Source: SZAS-103 sp043747745
GTDB taxonomy: Bacteria > Pseudomonadota > Gammaproteobacteria > Xanthomonadales > Xanthomonadaceae
Length of the DNA stretch: 64,000 nt
Direction: 5' to 3'
Assembly: GCA_043747745.1 (NCBI GenBank)
Contig: JAYTOP010000049.1
Coordinates: 42,436 to 106,435 of the forward strand
Below are positions 33,768 to 41,601 of the stretch, piece after piece. The stretch's first letter is position 1. Every line of letters begins with the position of its first letter. The position numbers and the translations under genes were made by a program. Under the pieces are notes generated by a model. It searched no databases and was not told the DNA's origin. It was given only the letters and a program-made list of their open reading frames with translations.

Positions 33768-34469
33768 GTGATTCACGCTGTCGTGCTCCCAGGCCTCGAT
33801 GGCGATGCAAGTTTGCGTGCTGAGTTCGCCGCCGCACTGGCTCCCGAATTCGACGTCGATGTGGTGTCGTATCCAAATGACGTCGTGCTCGACTACGAAG
33901 AACTCACGGCATTCGCACTTGAGCGAATGCCTCACGATCGACCGTTCGTGCTGATCGGAGAATCCTTCTCCGGGCCCATTGCAATCAATCTTGCAGCGAT
34001 GCGACCCACAGGGTTGCTGGGATTGGTGTTGTGTGCGACGTTTGCAAAGTCACCAAGACCAAGCCTTGCTCCATTCAGGAGTCTGGCAGGCGCGCTACCG
34101 TTGCGCATGTTACCTATGCCACTGGTCATGATGGTCATGATGGGGCATTGGTCCACCCGCGAATGGCGTTGTCGTTTGCATACTGCATTGATGGCGCTCG
34201 ACCACGTCGTTCTGTATCGCCGACTGGTGGAAGCAGCAACTATCGATGTCACCGCACGTATCGCCGACATCGATTGCCCTGTTCTATACATACAAGCGAC
34301 CCGCGACCGCGTGGTCTTCCCCAAAAGTTGGATCGTGATTCAGAAAGCTTGTCGAGACACGCATTGCGTGAAGATCGAAGCTCCGCACATGTTGTTACAG
34401 GCAAGACCGCTGGAATGCGCCGAGGCGATCAAGCGAGAACTGAGTACCGAAGTTCGTAGGCTGGGATGA
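33768..34469 (+). CDS. alpha/beta hydrolase fold protein
   Basis: This 233-residue protein is a compact alpha/beta hydrolase. The nucleophile elbow is IGESFSGP (Ser at about residue 67), the acid is probably the Asp in IQATRDRVVFP, and the His is in IEAPHMLLQARP. The oxyanion region is VVLPGLDGDAS near the start. An esterase or thioesterase is likely; the substrate is unknown. It starts with GTG four bases after sdaA, so it is probably cotranscribed. Base composition looks somewhat less GC-rich than sdaA. The last codons are part of a 19-bp perfect inverted repeat. Confidence 0.8.
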   Translation: MIHAVVLPGLDGDASLRAEFAAALAPEFDVDVVSYPNDVVLDYEELTAFALERMPHDRPFVLIGESFSGPIAINLAAMRPTGLLGLVLCATFAKSPRPSLAPFRSLAGALPLRMLPMPLVMMVMMGHWSTREWRCRLHTALMALDHVVLYRRLVEAATIDVTARIADIDCPVLYIQATRDRVVFPKSWIVIQKACRDTHCVKIEAPHMLLQARPLECAEAIKRELSTEVRRLG

Positions 34470-34549
34470 AATCCCGGCATCATGAAGCGATGAAGAAGCT
34501 GTGATTGACCAGCTTCGCTGTTGAGAAACGTTTCATCCCAGCCTACGAA
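34453..34549. repeat. perfect 19-bp inverted repeat spanning two convergent gene ends
   Basis: TTCGTAGGCTGGGATGAAA (34453-34471) and its exact reverse complement (34531-34549) enclose 59 bp containing a smaller GAAGCTG/CAGCTTC hairpin. The left arm codes the end of the hydrolase and the right arm the end of hom. It could act as a transcription stop for both; it resembles widespread GTAGGnTGGG-type intergenic repeats. Confidence 0.85.
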
Positions 34550-35721
34550 TTCGCGATGCGCAACACATCGTCCAGCAACGCCGCCGCAGTGACTTCGGCG
34601 CCTGCGCCAGGACCCTGGATTACCAGCGGTTGCCCACGGTACCGATCGGACCAGATCGCGACGCGGTTGTCGGTGCCGGCGCCGCCTGCGAGCGGGTGGT
34701 CCGGCGACAGCGATTCGAGTCCAACGCGTGCGCGCACCGAACCGTCGTCGCTGCATTCGAGACGCGCGATGAAGCGCAATTTCTCGCCGTTCCGGTAAGC
34801 CTGCGCATAACGTTCGCGCAATGATGCATCGAGTGCGGGCAATGCGGCATCGACGTCGTGCTTCGCAAGTGATGCGAGTTCCGCCGGCACCAGCGACGCA
34901 ACCTCGACCGCATCTGATTCGAGCGCATAACCCGAAGCGCGCGCGAGGATCAGCAGCTTGCGGCGTACGTCCTCGCCGGACAGGTCCTCGCGCGGATCGG
35001 GCTCGGTGTAGCCGGCGTCGCGTGCCTGCCGCACCAGCGCCGAGAACGGACGCATGCCGTCGTAGCGGTTGAACAGCCACGCTAGCGAACCCGACAGCAC
35101 GCCTGCGATCGCGTGGATACGGTCGCCGCCGACTTGCAGTTCGCGCAGCGAGCGCAGCAGCGGCAGGCCCGCGCCGACCGTTGCCGAATCGCCGTAGTGC
35201 GCGTCGCCGAGCGCACAACCGGCGCGAATCGCCTGCCAGCGCGTGAGCGACGTGCCCTGCCCGAGCTTGCAGGCGGTCACCACGTGGATGCCTTGTGCGA
35301 GCCATTGAGCGTGGCGGTCGGCGACGAACTCGCTCGCGGTCGCATCGATCACGATGCGGGTGCCATGTGCGCCAAGAGCAGCAGTAGCGAGGTTAAGCCC
35401 CTCTCCCGTCGGGAGAGGGTGGTCCGAAGGATCGGGTGAGGGGCGATCGAAGTCCGCCGCACGAACACCCCTCACCCCAAACCCTCTCCCGATGGGAGAG
35501 GGGCTAATTGCACGCCTTGAGTTCGCCACATGCACCAAACGTAGACGTTGCGAGATGGTTGTATCGGCAAGCGCTTCCAGTCGCTTCAGCAGCGCGGCTC
35601 CGACTGTGCCAACACCAAGCAACGCGATACGCGCTGGATCCGCATTCGCCGACTCCGTATGCGTCGCCGCTGGCTGCGATGGAATGAATGCGCGACGCTC
35701 AACAACGACCGCGTTCAACAC
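34543..35721 (-). CDS. hom: homoserine dehydrogenase with in-frame repeat insertion
   Basis: This 392-residue enzyme reduces aspartate semialdehyde to homoserine. The Rossmann motif is IALLGVGTVGAALLKRL at about residue 32; IDATASEFVADRHAQWLAQG, VVTACKLGQG and the catalytic-site GAGLPLLRSLRELQVGGDRI follow, then GYTEPDPREDLSGEDVRRKL. There is no kinase or ACT domain. About 37 residues after ANSRRAI (SPSPIGRGFGVRG ... HPLPTGEGL) are encoded by a 110-bp palindromic repeat; without them the length would be 355. The frame stays open. GTG 35721 overlaps the metB stop. Last gene of metX-metB-hom. Confidence 0.93.
   Translation of the reverse strand: MLNAVVVERRAFIPSQPAATHTESANADPARIALLGVGTVGAALLKRLEALADTTISQRLRLVHVANSRRAISPSPIGRGFGVRGVRAADFDRPSPDPSDHPLPTGEGLNLATAALGAHGTRIVIDATASEFVADRHAQWLAQGIHVVTACKLGQGTSLTRWQAIRAGCALGDAHYGDSATVGAGLPLLRSLRELQVGGDRIHAIAGVLSGSLAWLFNRYDGMRPFSALVRQARDAGYTEPDPREDLSGEDVRRKLLILARASGYALESDAVEVASLVPAELASLAKHDVDAALPALDASLRERYAQAYRNGEKLRFIARLECSDDGSVRARVGLESLSPDHPLAGGAGTDNRVAIWSDRYRGQPLVIQGPGAGAEVTAAALLDDVLRIANS
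35396..35505 (-). repeat. 110-bp palindromic REP/MITE-like element inside hom
   Basis: Both ends are hairpins: AGCCCCTCTCCC-GTC-GGGAGAGGG at 35396-35419 and CCCTCTCCC-GAT-GGGAGAGGGGCT at 35482-35505. The ends are inverted repeats of one another (AGCCCCTCTCCC / GGGAGAGGGGCT), with GGTGAGGGG / CCCCTCACC just inside. With one flanking base it adds 111 bp, an exact multiple of three. Elements of this CCCTCTCCC type are common in intergenic DNA of Xanthomonadales. Confidence 0.9.
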
Positions 35722-36935
35722 GACACCCGCTCGCAGTTTTTTATCGCTTCGGCTGCATCCGCGACGACCAGCGCACGTTCGAGCGCCGCTTGGATATCGG
35801 CGGTCAGATCGTCGATGTGCTCGATCCCCACCGACAGCCGCAACAGGCCATCAGAAATACCCGCGACCGCGCGCGCCTCCGCTGACATCGACGCGTGCGT
35901 CATCGTCGCCGGATGCGCGATCAGGCTTTCGACGCCGCCGAGCGATTCGGCGAGCGTGAAGCATTGCAGTCCATCAAGGAACGCGCGCACCGCCCGCCTT
36001 GTATCAGCGTACTCGCCGCCGGCGAGTTCGACGCTCAGCATCGCGCCGTAACCGTATTGCTGGCGCGTCGCGAGTGCATGGCCTGGATGCGCGATGAGAC
36101 CTGGATAGTGAACCGCAATGACCGCCGGATGCCGTGCAAGCAATTCGGCGAGCGCGGCCGCGTTTTCCTGGTGCACGCGCAGGCGCGCATCGAGCGTGCG
36201 CAGTCCACGCAACGTGAGGAAACTGTCGAATGGACTGCCGGTCAGGCCGAGCGCGTTCGCCCACCACGTCAGTCTCTGGTGCAGTTCGGCGTCCTTCGCA
36301 ATGACAGCGCCACCGACGACATCGCTGTGACCGTTGATGTACTTGGTCGTCGAATGCACGACGAGATCCGCGCCGAGTTCGAGCGGCCGCTGCAAGGCCG
36401 GCGACAGGAATGTGTTGTCGGCGACCACCAGCGCGCCGACGCGTTGCGCGGCTTCGGCGACTAAGCGAATGTCGGTGATGCGCAGCAGCGGGTTGCTCGG
36501 CGTCTCAATCCACACCAGCTTCGGCGGGATGCGCAATGCCTCGGCAAGCGCGCGCGCGTCGGTGAAATCGACGGTCACGAGTTCAAAATGGTTTTTCCGT
36601 GCGAGCGCATCGAACAGGCGCCAGCAGCCGCCGTAACAATCGTGCGGCACCACGATGCGGTCGCCGGGTTCGAGCAGTGCCAGCACCAGGGTGACTGCGG
36701 CCATGCCGGTCGCGGTGACCACGCCACCCGCGCCGCCTTCGAGTTCGGCCAGCGCTTCGGCGAGCAGGTCGCGGGTCGGGTTGCCGCTGCGCGTGTAATC
36801 GTATTTCCGCTTCTGTTCGAAACCCGCGAAGCTGAAGTTGCTCGACAGCACGATCGGCGGAACGACGGCACCGTGCGCCGTATCGCTGTCGATGCCGCTG
36901 CGCACGGCGATCGTGCCCGGGCGGAAGACGCTCAT
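35715..36935 (-). CDS. metB: cystathionine gamma-synthase (Cys/Met PLP enzyme)
   Basis: This 406-residue PLP enzyme condenses O-acyl-homoserine with cysteine to cystathionine. PLP-phosphate-binding YTRSGNPTRDLLAEALAELE is near residue 50, the aldimine Lys is in SVHSTTKYINGHSDVVGG-type HSTTKYINGHSDVVGG (about residue 205), and FDSFLTLRGLRTLDARL and the C-terminal RLSVGIEHIDDL are normal. Family members include gamma-lyases and O-acylserine sulfhydrylases, but the operon with metX and hom supports the biosynthetic role. ATG 36935 overlaps the metX stop by four bases. Confidence 0.93.
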   Translation of the reverse strand: MSVFRPGTIAVRSGIDSDTAHGAVVPPIVLSSNFSFAGFEQKRKYDYTRSGNPTRDLLAEALAELEGGAGGVVTATGMAAVTLVLALLEPGDRIVVPHDCYGGCWRLFDALARKNHFELVTVDFTDARALAEALRIPPKLVWIETPSNPLLRITDIRLVAEAAQRVGALVVADNTFLSPALQRPLELGADLVVHSTTKYINGHSDVVGGAVIAKDAELHQRLTWWANALGLTGSPFDSFLTLRGLRTLDARLRVHQENAAALAELLARHPAVIAVHYPGLIAHPGHALATRQQYGYGAMLSVELAGGEYADTRRAVRAFLDGLQCFTLAESLGGVESLIAHPATMTHASMSAEARAVAGISDGLLRLSVGIEHIDDLTADIQAALERALVVADAAEAIKNCERVSC

Positions 36936-37993
36936 GCCACGCCTCCGTTGCTGCAATCGCTTTCCGCGTCGGCGAGCGCCGTGCGCAGGATCGCGTCGAT
37001 CGGTCCGACGTCCTTGAGGAACGCGTCGTGTCCGTACAGCGAGCGCAGCACATGCACGTGGACCGGAGCCTTGATCCGCGCGGCGAGCGCTTGCACGTCT
37101 TCGGGCGGAACCAGCCGATCGCCTTCCACCGCGACCAGTGTTGTCGGCACGGCGATCTGCGCGGGATCGATGCGATGCAGGTCGATCGATTCGGACAGCC
37201 GCAGGAACGCGGTCGGCGACCAGCGCGCGGCGTAACGCGAACCGCAGACGTCCAGATAGTCCTCGGCCGCGCAGCGCGCATGCGCGCCATCGATCACGGT
37301 GTCGGCGTTGAAGCGCTGCTCGAATTCCTCCGGCGTGCGGTAGGTCAGCATCGCGAGTTGCCGCGCGATCGACAGGCCGAGTTCATCGGCACATTGCAGT
37401 TGCCCGAGCGCGACGACCTTGCGCTGCAACGCGCGCAACGCGCTCGCATACGGATGCGGACGATGTGCACCAGCGATCGCGACGAGTTTGTGCAAGCGCG
37501 TCGGATGCCGCGCCGCGAATTGCAACCCGACCAGTGCGCCGTAGGAACAGCCGACGAACGCGGCGATGCGCGCGATGCGCAGCCGATCCATCGTTGCGGC
37601 GAGCGCATCGGCCTGGTCGGCGGTATCGATCGGCGCGTCGAGCGTGCCATCGGCGCCGATCCAGTCGATGGACAGGACGTGCAGGTTCTCCGGGGCGATC
37701 GCGCGGTCGATGCCAACCTGCGCCTGCCACCAGCCCGGTCCTGCATCGGGCGAACCACCGGCATTGCGGTCTGCGGAAATGCCGCCCTGCACAACGACCG
37801 TCGGCGCGGCCGGATCGCCGACGCGTTGCCAGCGCACGCGCACGCTGCGCGTGCCGGCGTGGCGCAACGCGAGGGTCAGATCGAATTCACCGCATGTCGT
37901 CAGTGGCGATGACTGTGAAAGGTACGCTACAGCAAGGGATACGCACGTTTCGTTGGAAGCTGCTTCAAGGGTTTCGGTCACTGCGAGGGTCAT
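36932..37993 (-). CDS. metX: MetX family homoserine (or serine) O-acyltransferase
   Basis: This 353-residue alpha/beta-hydrolase-fold acyltransferase activates homoserine for methionine synthesis. The nucleophile Ser is in FVGCSYGALVGLQFAARHP, the Asp in VAVEGDRLVPPED and the His in LYGHDAFLKD. The oxyanion-side segment is VVVQGGISADRNAG, which differs from the common MetX HALTG motif. MetX members of Xanthomonadales are reported to use succinyl-CoA, and some to act on serine, so acyl donor and acceptor are not settled by annotation. AGGAG lies eight bases before ATG 37993. The operon metX-metB-hom is preceded by a SAM-I riboswitch. Confidence 0.92.
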   Translation of the reverse strand: MTLAVTETLEAASNETCVSLAVAYLSQSSPLTTCGEFDLTLALRHAGTRSVRVRWQRVGDPAAPTVVVQGGISADRNAGGSPDAGPGWWQAQVGIDRAIAPENLHVLSIDWIGADGTLDAPIDTADQADALAATMDRLRIARIAAFVGCSYGALVGLQFAARHPTRLHKLVAIAGAHRPHPYASALRALQRKVVALGQLQCADELGLSIARQLAMLTYRTPEEFEQRFNADTVIDGAHARCAAEDYLDVCGSRYAARWSPTAFLRLSESIDLHRIDPAQIAVPTTLVAVEGDRLVPPEDVQALAARIKAPVHVHVLRSLYGHDAFLKDVGPIDAILRTALADAESDCSNGGVA

Positions 37994-38099
37994 GGCGCGT
38001 CTCCTGGTGGTCCATGCCCCAGCGAGATCGCGCGGTGTCCAGAATGCGATGTCGTCCCCGCCTGAATTGCGAGTACGACCCATCTTCCGGTGGACGCGA

Positions 38100-38195
38100 A
38101 CGTCCCCGCAGGATTTGGCACCGCTGGACGCTCGCGCGTCGCGGTTGCCCCGGCTTCAAAGGGCCTGTCCCTCAGCCGGTCTCGATGGGATTGCA
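38100..38195 (-). ncRNA. SAM-I (S-box) riboswitch aptamer upstream of metX
   Basis: Read on the minus strand, the conserved core is complete: ATCGAGACCGGCTGAGGGA, then CAGGCCCTTTGAAGCCGGGG, CAACC, a variable GCGACG...CGTC hairpin, and GGTGCCAAATCCTGC. P1 can form between TCCC (38187-38190 complement) and GGGGA (38103-38107 complement); P2 pairs CCGGC with GCCGG. Directly after, GGACG-TTCG-CGTCC (38092-38105) overlaps the 3' strand of P1, so the two are mutually exclusive, a likely expression platform. It has no T-run. SAM binding would lower metX-metB-hom expression. Confidence 0.92.
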
Positions 38196-38201
38196 GGATG
38201 G

Positions 38202-38230
38202 ATGCTGCCCGAGCAAAACCGTTTTGTCAA
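38202..38230 (-). promoter_or_regulatory. sigma-70 promoter of metX-metB-hom
   Basis: On the minus strand a perfect -35 TTGACA (38225-38230) is 17 bp from CAGCAT (38202-38207), a weak -10. A start near 38195 would begin the transcript just before the riboswitch P1 stem. Confidence 0.6.
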
Positions 38231-38286
38231 TCCTTCTATCCGCATGAAGAGATGAATACAGAACCATCGTGTAGCGTCTGCTGCAT

Positions 38287-38309
38287 CACTCATCCATGCA
38301 GGATGAGTG
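38287..38309. promoter_or_regulatory. perfect 9-bp inverted repeat in the divergent metX / propeller gene region
   Basis: CACTCATCC and GGATGAGTG are separated by ATGCA. It lies upstream of the metX promoter and about 110 bp before the propeller-GGDEF gene. It may be an operator; no matching regulator is known from the window. Confidence 0.45.
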
Positions 38310-38418
38310 CGATATTTCCGGGAAAATCTAGACTCTATTGCTCTCCAGGTACGATCCCCTGGCATATCGCAAGTCTCCGCGACCGGGCTACACTCGGAGC
38401 AAGACAGGGGAGCTTGTG

Positions 38419-41400
38419 ATGCGCTTGCGGCGTGTCCAGTCGAAGTCGCTGCACCGATGGACGCGGGCGTTGGCGCTCGTGCTGGGCCTGTGCGCATGCA
38501 TCGCCGCCTGGGCGCTCGACCCGGCCAAGCCGTTCCCGCAATACGTCGCCAATAGCTGGTCGATCCAGGACGGCTTGCCCCAGATCAGCGCATTGACGAT
38601 CGCCCAGGACCGTCAGGGCTATATCTGGGTTGGCACCCAGGACGGGCTGGCGCGATTCGATGGCGTCCACTTCACCACCTTCACGCCGGAGATCGAACCA
38701 GAGTTGCCGGGCGTCTGGGTGCGCGCGCTGTTGCTCGATCGCAGCGGCAAGCTCTGGATCGGGACCTACAAGGGCTTGGCGGTCTATGCCGACGGCCACT
38801 TCAAGGCGATTCGACCGGCCGTTCAGGCGACGCATCGGATACTGGATGTGCGCGCGCTCGCACAAACAGCGGAAGGCACCATCCTGGTGGCCACGACGAC
38901 TGGTTTGATGCAGGTCGCGAACGACACCCTGGTCGATGTCGATCCCACGATCAGGCCGGCAGAGGCGCTGCTGCAACGCAACGACGGTCTTTGGATCGGC
39001 AGCACTGGCGTGGTCGTGCGCGAACAGGCTGGCCAGTCCATCCGGATGGCGATGCCGCCAGAGGCCGCCACGGCCGAGGTGACGCGGCTGGTCGAAGCCC
39101 AGGGCCGCATCTGGGCCGGCACCACCCGCGGATTGTTCGTCCGCGACGGCGATGCCTGGGTTGCGGTCGCCACCGAATCCGACGTCGCCGGATCGCCGAT
39201 CGGCGCGTTGTTCCTGGACCACGACCACAACCTCTGGGCCGGTACCAATTCGGCCCTGCTGCGACTTCGTGACGGCAAGGTCGTCGAATCCATCCGCGCA
39301 CACCCGCCGACCACCTACAAGATCGTGACAAGCGCGTTCGAGGACCTCGAGGGAAACCTCTGGCTCGGCAGCCAGACCGAGGGACTGATCCGGATCTGGA
39401 ACGGCTGGACGCGCCGCTACAGCGTCGACGACGGCCTGAGCGATCCGGGCGTCTGGTCGCTCTCGAAAAGTCCGGATGGAACGCTCTGGGTTGGCACCAG
39501 CGTTGGCGTGGACGTGTTCGAGCACGGCCGCTTCCGCACGATCGTGCCGAGCAGCGCATTGCCGCATCCACACGCCTACAACCTGCTCGCGGAATCCGAT
39601 CGGCTATGGATCGGCACACGCCACGGCATCGTGGTCTGGCGCAATGGCCATATCGAGGCACCGCCCATCCTGGCGCCGCTGGCCAGTGCGCAGATCCACG
39701 GCATCGTGCGCGATCCGGACGGGACCCTCTGGTTCCCGACCACCATCGGCCTGTTCCGGCTCGATCACGAGGGCCAGCCGGACCAGCGTCTGCGCCGCTA
39801 TGGCGAATCCGAAGGACTGACCAACGTGCATGCCGAGGTCATGCTGCGGCTGCGCGATGGACGCCTGCTGGTTGGCACCGAGGGCGGCGTCTTCGAACTG
39901 CGTGGCGAGCGTTTTGTACCGTTCGGCGTGAGCGCCGACTTGCCCCGCGACCTCGATGTGAATGCGTTGCGACAGTTGTCGACCGGCGCGATCGCGCTTG
40001 GCGCGTTCTCCGAGAATCTGTACCTGTTCGACGGCAAGCACTGGGATCGCCTCGGCGCCGAGCAGGGTATTCCGTCGAATGCGATGTTCTTCATGACCGA
40101 GGACGATCGCGGCTACCTGTGGATGGCCGGAATCCGCGGCATCGCCCGCGTGCCGCTGATGGACCTCACGCGTTTTCAGCGCGGCGAGATCCGCAAGGTG
40201 CGCGGCGAGATGATCCTCAACGAGCGCGGCGACCGCAACGCAGGCCAGCAGGGTTATTGCTGCAACGGGTCGGGGATGTCCAAGGGCTTCATCGACGGCC
40301 ATGTATTGTGGCTGCCGTCGCGCGACGGGGTGGTCTCGCTCGATACCCATGGGATCGTCAAGAACCCGCTCGCCCCGAACGTGGTGATCGAACGCGTGGA
40401 ATACCAGGGGGCATGGCATCTGGCCAGGGCGATGCCGGCGCTGCTCGATCCGAACGCACGCGACCTGACCATCGAGTTCACCGCGCCGAGTTTCCAGGAC
40501 CCGCACAGCATCCAGATCCAGTACCGACTGGTTGGCTACGACCGTGCATGGAAGGTTCTGGACGACCCCGGTCGGCGGCGTGCGAATTACACGAACCTCC
40601 CGCCCGGCGACTATACATTCGAGGTCATGGCCTCGAACAATGCCGACGTGTGGAATCCAACGCCGGCGCGCCTGAGCTTCCGTATCCAGCCTTATTTTCA
40701 TGAGACTCCGTTGTTCCAGGGGTTGATCGCATTGCTGATCGGGCTGCTTGTGTACATGGGCTACCGGCGTCAGCGCCAGTTGCACGAGACCCAGCGCATC
40801 TCGCTGGAACAGCAGGTGTACGAGCGCAACCAGCAATTGCACATCGCCAACGAACGCCTCGAGAACGCCAGCCAGACCGATCCGCTGACCGGCCTGCGCA
40901 ACCGCCGCTACCTCGCCAACCAGATTCCCTCCGACCTGGCCTTCTACGACCGTGAACAGCAACACCTCGGCCAGTCCGATCAGGTGATGGTCTTCGCAGT
41001 GGTGCGCATCGATCGTGCCGATACGGCCGCCGTCAATGCGCCGATCGACGATCGCGTGCTGCAGCAATTCGCGCAGGTACTGAATTCGCTGTTGCGTTGC
41101 GGCGACTACATCGCGCGTTGGGACGAGACCGAATTCCTGCTGATGTTCCGACCGATGCACAACCGGCATATCAGCAGCCTGGGCGAACGCATTCGGCGTG
41201 CGATTCGTGGCCACGCATTCGATGGCGGCACAGGTACGCCACTGCAATTGAGCTGCTCGATCGGCATCGCCGAATATCCGCTGTACCGCGATGCCCAGCG
41301 CCGGCCTGGCTGGGAACAACTGGCCGGGCTGGCGCATGCCGCGATGCACTGGGTCGCGCGACACGGCCACGATGGCTGGGCTGCATTGCGTCCGACCCTG

Positions 41401-41511
41401 CGCACCGACCTGGCGAGCATCCTGCGTGAGCTTCAGGACGACCCGCAATCGATGATCGACAGCGGGCGGCTGCAATTGATCGGCTCCCATACCAGCCCCG
41501 ATGTGAAGTGA
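38419..41511 (+). CDS. beta-propeller sensor protein with degenerate GGDEF domain
   Basis: This 1030-residue protein is built like the sensor at 26314 but with a different output. A signal peptide or anchor is at about residues 15-35, a periplasmic propeller at about 45-670 (repeat type DRQGYIWVGTQDGLARFDG), Y_Y_Y at about 687-757, one membrane helix at about 765-785, a coiled coil, then a GGDEF domain from DPLTGLRNRR (about 820). The signature is changed to RWDETEFLLMF (about 902), losing both glycines and the acidic third residue, so cyclase activity is doubtful. GGGGAG six bases before ATG 38419 fixes the start. Confidence 0.9.
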   Translation: MRLRRVQSKSLHRWTRALALVLGLCACIAAWALDPAKPFPQYVANSWSIQDGLPQISALTIAQDRQGYIWVGTQDGLARFDGVHFTTFTPEIEPELPGVWVRALLLDRSGKLWIGTYKGLAVYADGHFKAIRPAVQATHRILDVRALAQTAEGTILVATTTGLMQVANDTLVDVDPTIRPAEALLQRNDGLWIGSTGVVVREQAGQSIRMAMPPEAATAEVTRLVEAQGRIWAGTTRGLFVRDGDAWVAVATESDVAGSPIGALFLDHDHNLWAGTNSALLRLRDGKVVESIRAHPPTTYKIVTSAFEDLEGNLWLGSQTEGLIRIWNGWTRRYSVDDGLSDPGVWSLSKSPDGTLWVGTSVGVDVFEHGRFRTIVPSSALPHPHAYNLLAESDRLWIGTRHGIVVWRNGHIEAPPILAPLASAQIHGIVRDPDGTLWFPTTIGLFRLDHEGQPDQRLRRYGESEGLTNVHAEVMLRLRDGRLLVGTEGGVFELRGERFVPFGVSADLPRDLDVNALRQLSTGAIALGAFSENLYLFDGKHWDRLGAEQGIPSNAMFFMTEDDRGYLWMAGIRGIARVPLMDLTRFQRGEIRKVRGEMILNERGDRNAGQQGYCCNGSGMSKGFIDGHVLWLPSRDGVVSLDTHGIVKNPLAPNVVIERVEYQGAWHLARAMPALLDPNARDLTIEFTAPSFQDPHSIQIQYRLVGYDRAWKVLDDPGRRRANYTNLPPGDYTFEVMASNNADVWNPTPARLSFRIQPYFHETPLFQGLIALLIGLLVYMGYRRQRQLHETQRISLEQQVYERNQQLHIANERLENASQTDPLTGLRNRRYLANQIPSDLAFYDREQQHLGQSDQVMVFAVVRIDRADTAAVNAPIDDRVLQQFAQVLNSLLRCGDYIARWDETEFLLMFRPMHNRHISSLGERIRRAIRGHAFDGGTGTPLQLSCSIGIAEYPLYRDAQRRPGWEQLAGLAHAAMHWVARHGHDGWAALRPTLRTDLASILRELQDDPQSMIDSGRLQLIGSHTSPDVK

Positions 41512-41601
41512 ATCCATCGCACGGGGAAGCGACTCTGGATCATCCCGCACACATTAGCTGCAGGGGTGACGCGCATCCATCGCGAGGGGTAAGCTGCTGA
41601 C

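Noticed and set aside
35396..35505. hom as a frameshifted or interrupted pseudogene
   Set aside because: The frame is open through the insertion and all homoserine dehydrogenase motifs on both sides remain in the same frame.
39604..41550. A 648-codon minus-strand open frame opposite the propeller-GGDEF gene
   Set aside because: It shows no recognisable domain and lies wholly within a well-supported gene on the other strand.
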